Positions 13,034 to 23,552 of a stretch of DNA of 64,000 nucleotides are shown here, one piece after another. This DNA is from Acanthornis magna (lineage: Eukaryota; Chordata; Aves; Passeriformes; Acanthizidae), in the NCBI GenBank assembly GCA_036785705.1, contig JAWUZG010000005.1:4888501-4952500 (forward strand), in the 5' to 3' direction. The position numbers and the translations under genes are program-made. The notes beneath the pieces are model-generated. The model did no database searches, was not told the origin of the DNA, and saw only the letters and a list, made by a program, of their open reading frames with translations. Position 1 is the stretch's first letter. The number at the start of each line of letters is the position of its first letter.

Positions 13034-13700
13034 CCCTGGCAAAGGGTCCCCTGCTCCGGCCTGGGGAGGAATTGCTCCAAGCTCCCTCCTACTGTTCCCG
13101 TGACGTGCTCTGGAGTTTTCTGCGGCGAGCCAGCAAGGGGGATATTTTAGATTTGCGTTCGGAGTTGCTACGCCAGGGTGGTTTTATTACCAAATATTAC
13201 TGAGGGCGAGTAAAAACAAGGAAATGCCATAACTGTGGGATTCATTGTGTCACAAGGCCAGGTTGGACGGGGCTCGGAGCAACCTGGGGTAAGGGAAGAT
13301 GTCCCTGCCCATGGCAGGGGATGGGACTGGATCATCGTTAAGGTCCCTTCCAACCCGTTCTTTGATACGGCAGAGTATTATAAATCCCTTGTATTTTCAG
13401 GAAGAACTGGGGAGATGCTTGGTATTATTTGAGTTTAAACTCTTCCCATTGCAGAAGGTTGGAAGAATCGATGTTTTTCAGTAACAACAAGAGTTCTTTC
13501 TCTTCACGGGGTGAAACCCTCGTTCTGTTAAGGTAAATAGCAAAATTTCCGTGAAGTCAGCTGAAGTTCAGGATTCCGCTCTTGGCTTCTTCAAGTGGGA
13601 TAAGGCTTTGTTTAGTCAGTGTTATATTTCCACTGGGGAGGAACATTTGGGAAGTGTGGCACTGGAATAAACCTCTGCAGTACATGTGTTAGTATCTGCT
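13034..13700 (+). other. GPR75: GPR75 3'UTR
   Basis: Sequence after the GPR75 stop carries a CR1 tail (about 13250-13370) and a canonical AATAAA at 13666..13671. The 3' end is inferred near 13690; a second AATAAA near 14545 could extend it. Confidence 0.45.
13250..13370 (+). mobile_element. CR1 LINE 3'-end fragment in GPR75 3'UTR
   Basis: It contains AAGGCCAGGTTGGACGGGGC, GATGTCCCTGCCCATGGCAG and TTAAGGTCCCTTCCAACCC, the ordered terminal CR1 motifs in sense orientation. Confidence 0.85.
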
Positions 13701-16700
13701 GGGCATTGATTTTAATGATGGTGGCATTATGTATCCCAAAGTAATTTGGAAGGAGTATTTTACATTTGATAGAAATAACCGTGCAATACCGAATTATTTG
13801 CATTACTTGAGGATGAAGATGAATTTTGCAGTATTACAGGACTGATACACCAGGAGGAGCACAGTCACCTCTGGAATTCCCAGCTGGTCAGCTGTTCGGC
13901 ACAGAGTCGTGTTGCTGCTTGCTCTTTTGCCCATGACTTTGTATAAACTGGGATTTGGCTATTCCTGACAGGCAGAACTGACAGCTGTTAACATTTTTAA
14001 AACCAGAATGACAAGTTTTTGAGGTTTTGTTAGGAAGTCTAACATCGGTTTGATTTCATCTGTCTGCTTAAAATTTTGTCTGTTGGTCTATGCAGCAAGC
14101 AAATAACAGAAGTTAATTTTTTTTTTTTTTATAAATCCACCCATTTGTGTTGTCACTTGTTGTGGGAATTCCCTGGGAGACAGAACAATTCAGGGGCATT
14201 TAAATTCCTGACAGTTCTTGCTCTGAGGGGCCAGATCTCTTCCAAACAAGCAATCACCTTTCAGCTTCTGTGGACTTCAGCAGAGCCTCAGTGTCTCCAA
14301 AATAATTGTGCCACAGACTTTGGATGCCTTGCTATAGGAAAATGCCACATCTTTAGGAAAATGACAGTGATGGGAAGGTGATCTGTTACTTTAGAAACAA
14401 AAAATGTCCACATCATTGCTCTCTGTGAGTTGTTGGTTCAGGCTTTTTGTTAACTAAACTGTTCTCAAGATTCTCCTGGAACACTGTTCTTTGTTTAACA
14501 CTGAACATGAATTAATTTTCAATAATCAAACCAGCTTTCTTGCAATAAAACCAGTGTGAACAACTTTCTAATACAAACGTAAAATTGAAATTATTTCCTG
14601 AAATCTTTTCTCTCTTCCCGGATTTTTTTTTTCTCTAAATGAATAATACGGTTCTTTCTAAACTGAGTATAAAAGATCAACTAAAAGATCTTGTCTGGCT
14701 GTTCTGTATTTGAATTTCTCTTCAGTACAAATTGTACTGGAGGGGAAAATGTACTTGAAGCAGTTCAGGGGTTTGCTGTGTGTATGTGCAACTTCTCCTG
14801 TGCCTTTAGATCACATGAACTTCATCACATGCTTCAAAACTAAACCGCTCACACCTCATAAACCATTTGCATTGAATATTCATGTGGGCGTAAGGCAAGA
14901 AGGGTCCAAGCAGGAGGTTTTACTGCCTTCATGTGCTGTGTTATTAAGACAAACAAACTGAAGCCCCATCAAAGCTCTTTGTAATTTGCTTTTTGTTAAG
15001 TCCTGGTGCTGGCTGTGCTCTTAATGCCACCTGTGTGTTAATATTGGTGTTAATCTGGACAATATCATGGTGTCAGATAGGAAAGTGCAACACCTTTTGA
15101 TCTGCAGGAGGAAAAAAGCCTCATTTAAGTTGCCAGCTGTACTAAAGAACTGTTTTTTGGGAGGTTTATGGATGTAGTAAATCGAGATTGGATTTTGAAA
15201 ACAGGTACAATTTTGCAGTGAATCATGAACTGAAATAATCACATTTTTGATAAAATAATTGGTTTAGACTCTTCTGGAGTATAACTTCTGGTTTTCTTCC
15301 CCTTAGCCCCTTCTATCAGAAACCTGCTGAGCACAGAACCAGTAAAGAACCAGTAAAGAACCAGTAAAGAGTCACTGCGAGGTTAAAATCAGCGATCAAG
15401 TTGAGAGGGAAGCAGCGGAATGTGGAGGTGGGAAATGTGTGGGAAGAGAGGAAGTGAGAAATGTGACCACTGAGTGGTTTAGAGAAAGTAAAGCATAAAG
15501 GTTATTAGAAAAACAGCTGATGAATTACTTGGGGCTCATTAATCTCATTAACAAGTGACTTCTGGTTGCTTAAATGAACAAAAATATGTGAAATATTTTT
15601 ATAAATAACAGTCTTTTTAAGCCCTAGATCTCTGTGGTGATAAGAGTCTGATTTTTCAGCTGCTGGCCTGCAGGATTGTGGTTTTTATCCTTAATACATA
15701 AAACCTCAAAGCTTTGGTGCCAAATCATTTTGTTGAGGAAAGGTCAGTTTGCACCAAATTCTACGAGCTCTCTGTAAATGGAGGTGTTTGTTTCATGTCC
15801 CCCCTTTTGACAGCAAATAGGTTGGTATTGGTTTTATTCTGTCACAGCAGAGCCAATTCCTTTCCAGAGTCAGTGATCCAAACATGCTGCACTCAGATAT
15901 TCTGTGCATCTGGGATCTTCTGCTGGAAACTTGTTTGGGTTTGCTCATTGTTGGAGCAAGGCCAGGTCATGCTAAGCCAAATGATTTGTCCTTGCCTGGT
16001 GTTTATTATTTTCTGTCACACTCTGTTGGTTTCCCTTGAATGTGAAAGTTAGACCAGCTGAATTTCTTTTGTTTTTTTCCCAAGCACGATAAATAAAATT
16101 ATCAAGTGGCGAGGACAAGGGCCATGCAGAGGTAGTGCTGAACCCATCAGAAGTGGGGCAAGGTGACTGTGTTGAGTGGAACTTTCCTGAATCTAAACAA
16201 AAATGTACACAACCTGCTTATTCTTCAGAGATGTGTGATTAAACAAAGCTCGCCCCAGTTATTTAAACAGCAGAGACCAACACACTCAGCTGGTTCTTTT
16301 TTTATTGTCTGGTTGTATATTTTATTCTGTACTTAAAAAAGATTTTCGAGTCTCATCTCTTCCAGCGGTCCCTGAACCCAAAGTCTGTAGCGGTGTGGGT
16401 TTAGCCTCTCCCAGAGGGCTAAATTAAGTAAATCTTTAGTCTTTTCTTGCCAAAGCACAGAAGGGAGCTGCTCCCTGTGTACCAGCGTGGTTTGTGGCTC
16501 TTACCTGCACACAGGGTGTGTTCCCACCTTAATTTCTCCCAGAATCAGGAACGTTTACTGCAGTCCTAAGGCACCACTTCTCACTGCCAGCGCCTTGAGA
16601 AGGTAGCAGGGACATGCAGTGTGACCTGAGCTGTTCTTCCTTTCAGGTGACATCCACAGCACTCGCAGAAATGCTGGAAATAGCTGTAGGAATTCAAGCA

Positions 16701-16860
16701 TCCAAGAGGAAAAGGCTTTTAATCAGCACTCTGGTCTCACCGCTTCAGGATCCTTTATCAGAGGGAATAATGGGCATGCTGCAGTCCCGCTAGGAGCCTC
16801 TGCTGGGGCTGATCCAGACAAACCCCTTGGCATCTCAGCAGCCATTGCAGGAGGTAAATG
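13701..16860. other. Tail-to-tail intergenic region, GPR75 and TLR15
   Basis: AT-rich sequence without a recognisable gene. An 11-bp unit with core AGAACCAGTAA is repeated three times near 15335-15371. TTTATT hexamers on the + strand at 16311 and 16321 are possible distal polyadenylation signals for the minus-strand TLR15. Confidence 0.5.
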
Positions 16861-16862
16861 CT

Positions 16863-16868
16863 TTTATT
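16863..16868 (-). terminator. Probable polyadenylation signal, TLR15
   Basis: AATAAA on the minus strand, 45 bases after the TLR15 stop. Being so close it would give a very short UTR; distal copies near 16311 and 16321 are alternatives. Confidence 0.4.
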
Positions 16869-16912
16869 TGACCACAGGCTTTCCAGGCACGGCCCTCACA
16901 GCTCCCTGGGTC

Positions 16913-19534
16913 TCATTCCAGCTCCTGCATTTCCAGAGCAGATCCATTCTCTGCTCTCACAAGCGGCTCGTTGGTTGTTTTTAGGACAGCTTTTAGCTGG
17001 TGCCAGAACATCTTCTGCTTGTGTTCCTCAGGGCTCCACTTCAAGTAGGTTTTCCTTCTCAGCAGTTTCCTGAGCTTGCTGAACTTCTGCGGGACGCTGT
17101 GGGGCGGGAGGTCTTCCAGCACGATCATGATCAGGGAATCCAGGTTTTCATTCAGGACCCGGTGTTCGGCAAAGTACAGCTCGTACTGGCACCAGCAGCT
17201 GTTCACAAAGCTGGGAGAGAGAACAAAAAGCACTTTATGGCTGTTCTCTATGCAGTAAAAGATGTTCCCGAGCACGGGATGCCCCGGTTTGAAATCCCTC
17301 TCGTGGTAACATATCCTGAAGCCGTCGTTTTCCAGCCTTTCCAGCAGGTTCTTGGTCCAAGCGGCGTCGTGCTCGCTGTACGAGACGAAGGCGTCGAAGA
17401 GCTTGTTCTCCGGCCTCTTCTCATACTGCCTCCTCTTGGCCATGCACCAGTACCAGCCCATCCGGATGTACCAGGGCCCGTCCAGGCGCCAGCAGAGCGC
17501 CGTGAGGGCCAGCACGGCCAGGCTGGCGGCTCCGGCCGTCACGGCCAGCTGGACAGCCAGGGAGCAGCGCAGCAGCGTCAGGCGGCTGCTGCCCACCAGG
17601 GAGCCCCGGCGCTGTGCGGGGAAGCTGCACCTCACGGCCCCCCTGCCCCTGATCTCCAGCTGGGGCTCGTGGATGTAGACGTTCACGAACCAGTAGAGGT
17701 CACAGGTACAGAAAAAGTGCTCCCCTCGGACAGTCAGGACCCTGAGGCTCGTCAGCGGGCTGAACGTCTCCTCCACGATGGTCGTGATGGCGTTGTCGCT
17801 GATGTCCAGCTCGACCAGAGAAGCTGGGAGAGAGCCACGCTGCAGAAAGGAGATCTTGTTGCCTGATAAATTAAAATACTTGAGCCCCGGGAGGGATTTT
17901 CCAAAGCCGTCAGGCAGCTCTGGGATCAGGTTGTGGCTGCTGTCCAGGCTGGTCAGTGCAGGAAGTCGCCCGGAGGACTCCACGCGCGTGATCAAGTTCC
18001 CAGAAACGTTGAGGTGTTCCAGCTTCTCCAGGGCATCACTTAAGGACAACACCTTCACCTTGTTTTTACTAAAATCACATTTTCGTAAGGCTGATGGGAA
18101 ATACTCAGCGTGCATGTCCGTAATTTTGTTATTCTGAATCTTAAATATTGTTAGGTTGGAGAGGGATTTCAGAGTGGGAGGGATGACTCTGATGTCGTTG
18201 TTGCTGATGTCAAGATGCCGCAGGGAGGAGGGGAAATTGGGAAGTACAGAAATGTAGTTGCTGCTGAGGTCCAGAAATAACAGTTCTTGCACTGTCTCAG
18301 CAAACCACTCCGGCAGCTCCACAATGGAGCAGTTGGACATTCCCAGGTGTGCCACTTTCTCGGGAAGGCTTGCAATGGGTGTCCCAGCCTCATTCCTGAT
18401 AAAGGAGATGGCGTTGACATGTACACTTCCAGGGGGAGGGACACACATTGGGAGTGCATTCCCACTTTCTGAAAATGCTGTGTAGATGAAGTGGTTTCCT
18501 TGAACATACATTTTTTCCAAGTTAAACAATTTTCTAGCGAAAGTCGGGGGGATTTGGCTGATGTTGGTGAAGGACAAATCAATTTCCTTGATGCTGGAAG
18601 GGAGGCACAGCGTATCCAGGTTGTTGATGGGGTTGTTGCTGATGTTTAGGAACAAAAGCTGGTGGGATGGGAACTTACAGAAGAAGTCAGCATCCAGGAT
18701 GTTAATGGTTATCTTGTTGGAGCTGGCGTCAATGGACAGCGTGTTTTCCATTGGGTAGAACAGGGCGAACAGTGACAGGAGATCTGTTTCCACATTGTTG
18801 TGACTGATGTCAAGCTCCAAAATCCTGCGCAGCTGAGCTCGGCAGAGATTCTCATCCAGTTTTAACATCAGCTCGTCGTAGGAGAGGTTGCTGTGGGACA
18901 GGTTGAGTGTCCCATTGATGGGAATGCCACAGAGGCTGGGCTCGGGTGTGGCTGTGGGAGGGGCTGTTGTGTTCCTCTCTCCCTTCCGAAGAAGATTCCC
19001 TGTGCTTCTCCTGAGCCTGGGGTTAAGGATTTGCAGGAGAGACAGAACTCTGGAATGTGGCAGCTCCTTGGCGGGAGCAGAAGGCTCCAGAGCAGCCCCT
19101 GAGGATTTGTGAGAATTCTTGGAAAGCTGCAAAGACCCCGCAGCTTTGGCAGCAGATGAGAGCTTCAGGTGGGGTGTGAGATCTGACAGAAGCAGCTTCT
19201 CATCATTAAATGATAAATCCACAGAAACCAGGCTGAGCAGGCTCTGGAACACACCAGGCTCAACATCCCTGATCCAATTGTAGGAAAGGTCTAGAACTTC
19301 CAGCCTGTCGAAACCTTCCAAGTCTCTCCGGGTTATTTTTTCAATGATATTATGTGAGAAATTGAGAGCTCTTGCTGTTTTTGGAGCTTGTGCTTCTGAG
19401 ACAGAGGAGAGGTTTGAATAGGAGTAGTTATAAACCAGGAGGGTCGTAGGTGTTTTCCATGTTAGGAATCCGTGTGTTCCGCTGAATAAGAAAGGAATGA
19501 AGTAGAAATGAAGGTGGCCAGGAAGGATCCTCAT
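16913..19534 (-). CDS. TLR15: TLR15, sauropsid-specific Toll-like receptor
   Basis: One uninterrupted exon encodes an 873-residue type I membrane receptor of innate immunity. A signal peptide (about 1-20) precedes leucine-rich repeats with many LDLS, LDIS and NLSxN cores. An LRR C-terminal cap (HFFCTCDLYWFV) and one helix near 659-682 follow. The cytosolic TIR domain spans about 712-851, with box 1 FDAFVSYS, box 2 RDFKPGHPV and box 3 MFW. The Pro-Gly of the BB loop is present, so signalling should be intact. I start at 19534, not the in-frame ATG at 19564, because TTTCTTTTCTCCAG ends at 19536, leaving G before this ATG; that is a good splice acceptor for a 5'UTR exon. The position between GPR75 and ERLEC1 on a chicken chromosome 3-like block, plus the length, fits TLR15 (868 aa in chicken, recalled). 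The TLR family is certain; the TLR15 label is strongly likely. Confidence 0.92.
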   Translation of the reverse strand: MRILPGHLHFYFIPFLFSGTHGFLTWKTPTTLLVYNYSYSNLSSVSEAQAPKTARALNFSHNIIEKITRRDLEGFDRLEVLDLSYNWIRDVEPGVFQSLLSLVSVDLSFNDEKLLLSDLTPHLKLSSAAKAAGSLQLSKNSHKSSGAALEPSAPAKELPHSRVLSLLQILNPRLRRSTGNLLRKGERNTTAPPTATPEPSLCGIPINGTLNLSHSNLSYDELMLKLDENLCRAQLRRILELDISHNNVETDLLSLFALFYPMENTLSIDASSNKITINILDADFFCKFPSHQLLFLNISNNPINNLDTLCLPSSIKEIDLSFTNISQIPPTFARKLFNLEKMYVQGNHFIYTAFSESGNALPMCVPPPGSVHVNAISFIRNEAGTPIASLPEKVAHLGMSNCSIVELPEWFAETVQELLFLDLSSNYISVLPNFPSSLRHLDISNNDIRVIPPTLKSLSNLTIFKIQNNKITDMHAEYFPSALRKCDFSKNKVKVLSLSDALEKLEHLNVSGNLITRVESSGRLPALTSLDSSHNLIPELPDGFGKSLPGLKYFNLSGNKISFLQRGSLPASLVELDISDNAITTIVEETFSPLTSLRVLTVRGEHFFCTCDLYWFVNVYIHEPQLEIRGRGAVRCSFPAQRRGSLVGSSRLTLLRCSLAVQLAVTAGAASLAVLALTALCWRLDGPWYIRMGWYWCMAKRRQYEKRPENKLFDAFVSYSEHDAAWTKNLLERLENDGFRICYHERDFKPGHPVLGNIFYCIENSHKVLFVLSPSFVNSCWCQYELYFAEHRVLNENLDSLIMIVLEDLPPHSVPQKFSKLRKLLRRKTYLKWSPEEHKQKMFWHQLKAVLKTTNEPLVRAENGSALEMQELE

Positions 19535-22500
19535 CCTGGAGAAAAGAAATGTTAAACCCATCATTATAATGTTTTAGAGATTACCCTAAAAAATAATCCT
19601 AATTGACCTGCAGGTCCAGAAATTGTTTCATTAGTTGTATCCATTAATCCCTTTTTATCTACCAAAATAAAGCACATCTTGCTTCAGAGTAAGAGAGGCA
19701 GGGAGAGCATGGAGAATGATTTGAAAGAGAGCACTATTCATTTGAGGTCATGGCAGATGAAGTCTGAATTATTTTTTCTTTTATTTCCCGGGCAGCCTCT
19801 GCAATACCACCCCCAGGGTGTGAAAAGCATCTCGGATGTATCACACAGCTCGCTCCTGCTTCCAGCCACCCTCCCGTCCCTCTGAGCCCCTGTACCTGCT
19901 CTCCTGGGCGCTCCTCCCTCGCCTTCTGCTGCCTCCGGTGCCTTTTGTGGAGCTGGGATCAGAGCAGGACGGGCTGGGGCACCCCCGGGAGGAGGAGGAG
20001 GAGGAGGTGCCGGAGATGATCCTCCGCGGTTATATCTGTCAGGTTTTCCCCATCGCGCCGCTCGTTGCCCAACCCGTGTCCGAGGGGGAAATAAAAAGTG
20101 GAAGTTGCTCGTTTAAAGCATCACGGTGTCATCCCGAGGGTTTACTCCTGCCTCAGCATCACAGGTGGGGGGAAAACTGGGAAACCAAGTTCAGCAAGGG
20201 GTGCCTGGGCTGGCCAGAGTTCAGCAGGGACAGGCTGCACGCCTTGGGAGCTTGGAATGCCCAGGGAGCTCAGAGTGCTGCTCACAGGGGCACACGGAGC
20301 AAAGGATGGAGCAAAAGTGGTGCTGTGGTCGTGCTCTGTCAAAAACAACACAGCTCATGGGAAGAGAGCCAAGGAATGACCCAAACAAGGCTGAATTTGG
20401 CTTCACTAATCAGAAATTCAGGTCACTTGTGCTATTACCCCATGCTAAGGACCAAAGTCACTCAAACTCCTCATAACCATGAAATGACATCAACTGTAAC
20501 TTCACCTTTGCCCCTCCCTCAAAGAAAATAATGTATAAACAGCTCCAGTGGGGAGGGAGGTCGGAGGACAGGCCATCACACATTCTGGGATCAGTTGTTG
20601 GGATGAACCCATCCCTGCCCCACAGGGACACCTGGATAAGAACCTTACTCTAAATTATTACCTGGAGCTTTCACTGCAGTCAGAGCTTGCCTTTATATCA
20701 CTTCCAGTTTTTTTTCCCCCACTCTTTTGCAACCACCAGTGACTGGAAACTCGCTGGGCACAGCAGCCCAGAGGCCCCTCTGTCCAGCCCTGGGGGCTGG
20801 AAAACCCAGGGTGGTTTGTGCTGTCTGTTTGGTCTGACTGGGAACTTCCCTGCTGCAGCAGGTGCTGGGAATTGCCCTGCAGTCATCTGTTCTTCAGACA
20901 GATTCCAACCTGCTTTGATAAGAGGGACAGGAAATTGGTAAGTTGGAATACGCCAGGGGAAATTTTTGCTCCTGCTGTCAGTGTGGGGTGAGGCCCTGTG
21001 GTTGGACAATTCTCCATCTAAATACAGTGCTGCTGCTCATGATCCTGGGGCTGTGCTTCCCTTTGGGAATATGGGACAGCCTAGCACAGGGGCCAGCAAA
21101 TTCCCAGGGAGAGTCAATCATGGTTGGAAGGGACAGCGTTAAAAAGGCTGGTTTTTAGTACAAGTGCAGTTACTCAACCGACACACTGTGCTGGAATTAT
21201 TCTGGCATTTGTTTCATCCGACACCCTCTCTGTGTATTTTTTTTAAAGCAACCTCTTATTTTGGGAATTGAGGGAAGAGCAGGACACAAGAAAGGTCTGA
21301 ATGAGCAAGCAAAGTCCATACCATGTGGCAGAGAGCAGGACCAGTGATTTCATTCCCGAAACAGGTCATGTTCTATCTCTCTTTGCAGGGGATGGTTTTT
21401 GTGCTCTGGAAATGTGATTTAAAGGAGGAGAGCTGAACCTGCACAGGAACTGCTCAAATCCAGAGAGGATCAGCACCAGCTGACCAGACCTCACAGCACT
21501 TTCTCTTATTGAGGTGGGCTTGGATTTAGCGCTAGATGAAAATGTATGGTATTTATGGCCTGGAAATGCATTCGTCTGCCTGAGACAGCTCTACCTCCTA
21601 AAGGTGTGGGAGCAAAGCAACATCAGCTGTTGGTCAGGAAGGGGTGGGAGAGGAGGGGAAGCAAAACATATTCCTTCTGGAGGTGGATGTGGGTGCTGGG
21701 GCAGCCCGGACGTGGGGCAGGAGTGGCTGTGAGCGTGGAGCTTCCTGCGCAAGGGGAAGTCGAGGCTGAGGAACATGGCTTTGGCAAGAGTCTGTTTGCT
21801 CACGCCATGGCAAAAGCTGCTCTTGGGGGCACCAGGTGCTGCGGCTGCTGAGTCAGGGATGTGCTTCCCCCTCCCACCAGGGGAATTCTGGCATTCCACG
21901 AAATAACTGTTCTCGGCTTGCCCTCTGATCTAATCACCACAGGGAGGGATGCGCAGGAAGGGCGAGGGTGTTGTGTTCCCTTCCCTGGCACAGCCTGAGG
22001 GATGCTGGGGCAGCCCAGGGCCGGGTGCTCCAGCCTTTCCTCAAGGCAGCCTTGGTTCAAAATGAAACCATCCCAAGGGATCGTGCGGCTCCGGAGCTGT
22101 AAGGAGGGGATCCAGCCACCCCCTTGCACAGGCAGCAGAAAATGAAATGTTTTACTCATTTCTCACTCTGCGCTGGGAGTGAGGCCTCTGGCACACAGGA
22201 CCTGATGTCTCAGGAGAAGATTGGCCCAGCTGGGACTGGTGAGGGGAGTAAAAGGAGGGAGTTAAGGATCTCAAGTCTGGAGAAAGCTGGTTTAATGTCT
22301 TCTCTTTCTAAAGGCTCCAGGATTAAAACTTGGGTAACTTTTTGCTTGGTTAGCTGATGCTTCACAGGAAGGCTGTAAACAGTGGAATCTGTAAAGGAAG
22401 GCTGTAAACAGTGGTACAAGACTTTTCCATGGGGAAATAATCAATGTAGAAGACTCTTCCCCCTTTCCAGCTCCCTCTGCCACCTTGCTGAGCCTCAGAA

Positions 22501-23380
22501 ATCAGGATATGAGCAAGGACGATGACAATCAATTTAAATGCCAAATCATGCCGCCGCTGCTGCTTGGGTTTTCTGCTCAGTGAGACACTAAAACAGGTTC
22601 CTGTTGCAACAGTCCAGCAGCTCAGGGGGGTATTTTGGGCAGCATTCGCCCACTCATCTGCCACATGGCTGGCAGGTTCCGCCTCACAGCCGTCAGAAAT
22701 TCCTGTGCCTTGCACAAGGGCTGCAGAAAAGAGGAAATGTGGTGGGTACATGGAAGTGACCAACACACACTGACCGGACACTGTTGCTACAGCCCCAAAC
22801 ATTCAAGGCTCTGCTGGGTGTTGGCCATTACAACTTCATCTATTTGAAAACAGCTCTTTTGAAAATATAACGTAAATCTACTTCAGATTCTGCTGTCTGA
22901 TCCCTCCAAAATTACTTCTAGGAGCATCTAGTGCCAGCAGATGAAAATTTCCCAAACGTCCTTTGCGAGGTAGACACACTATAGGGAACTGAACTTGGTG
23001 GCAAGAAGAATGTTCGGCAAAGTAACTATGATGAACCCTACAGTGTTAAATATAAATAAATAAATGGGATGTCCTGGGAAGCAGCCCAGAAATAGCAACT
23101 GAAGAGGGGTAAGGTACAGGGACAGGAGAATGCAGCTCCCAGCAGTCAAAGTGAGGTAACATTGGTGCTTGGAGAAAGCAGGAACAGTAGGAAACCCATG
23201 AGTGGTGGCGTGGCTCCTGAGCAGGAAGTGTTGGCTTCACCTTTTCCTTCTGTTGGCAGCTGCACTCCTCCCTTGAAGCTTCAATTGTTATTGTGCCTTT
23301 TCAGAGCTGAGTTTACACCTTAATGATGCTGCTGCCGAGGGCAGAACGTGTCACACACGAGCCAAGCAGGAAGTGCAAGA
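19535..23380. other. TLR15 upstream region to ERLEC1 3' end
   Basis: It should contain the TLR15 5'UTR exon and promoter, which I cannot place. There is no CpG island and no recognisable coding exon. The 231-codon frame at 19836 on the + strand has no family signature. A small direct duplication containing GGCTGTAAACAGTGG sits near 22368-22415. Confidence 0.45.
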
Positions 23381-23552
23381 CAAGGTTTTAATCATTAAAA
23401 GTTTATCAATAAGCTCTTATATACACATAGTTATACACAAAGTGGTTCACGAGTCCCTCAGCTTGGAGAGCTGTGCTGGTGAGGCCTTTGTCAGCTCACA
23501 GACACTGTTCCCATGGGAATGCCAGGATTTGGCCCTGGGGGCTTTGCTGTCC

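Noticed and set aside
17000..17866. 288-codon + strand frame
   Set aside because: Antisense to the TLR15 TIR and transmembrane region.
19836..20531. 231-codon + strand frame upstream of TLR15
   Set aside because: No recognisable domain, no splice or promoter context, biased composition only.
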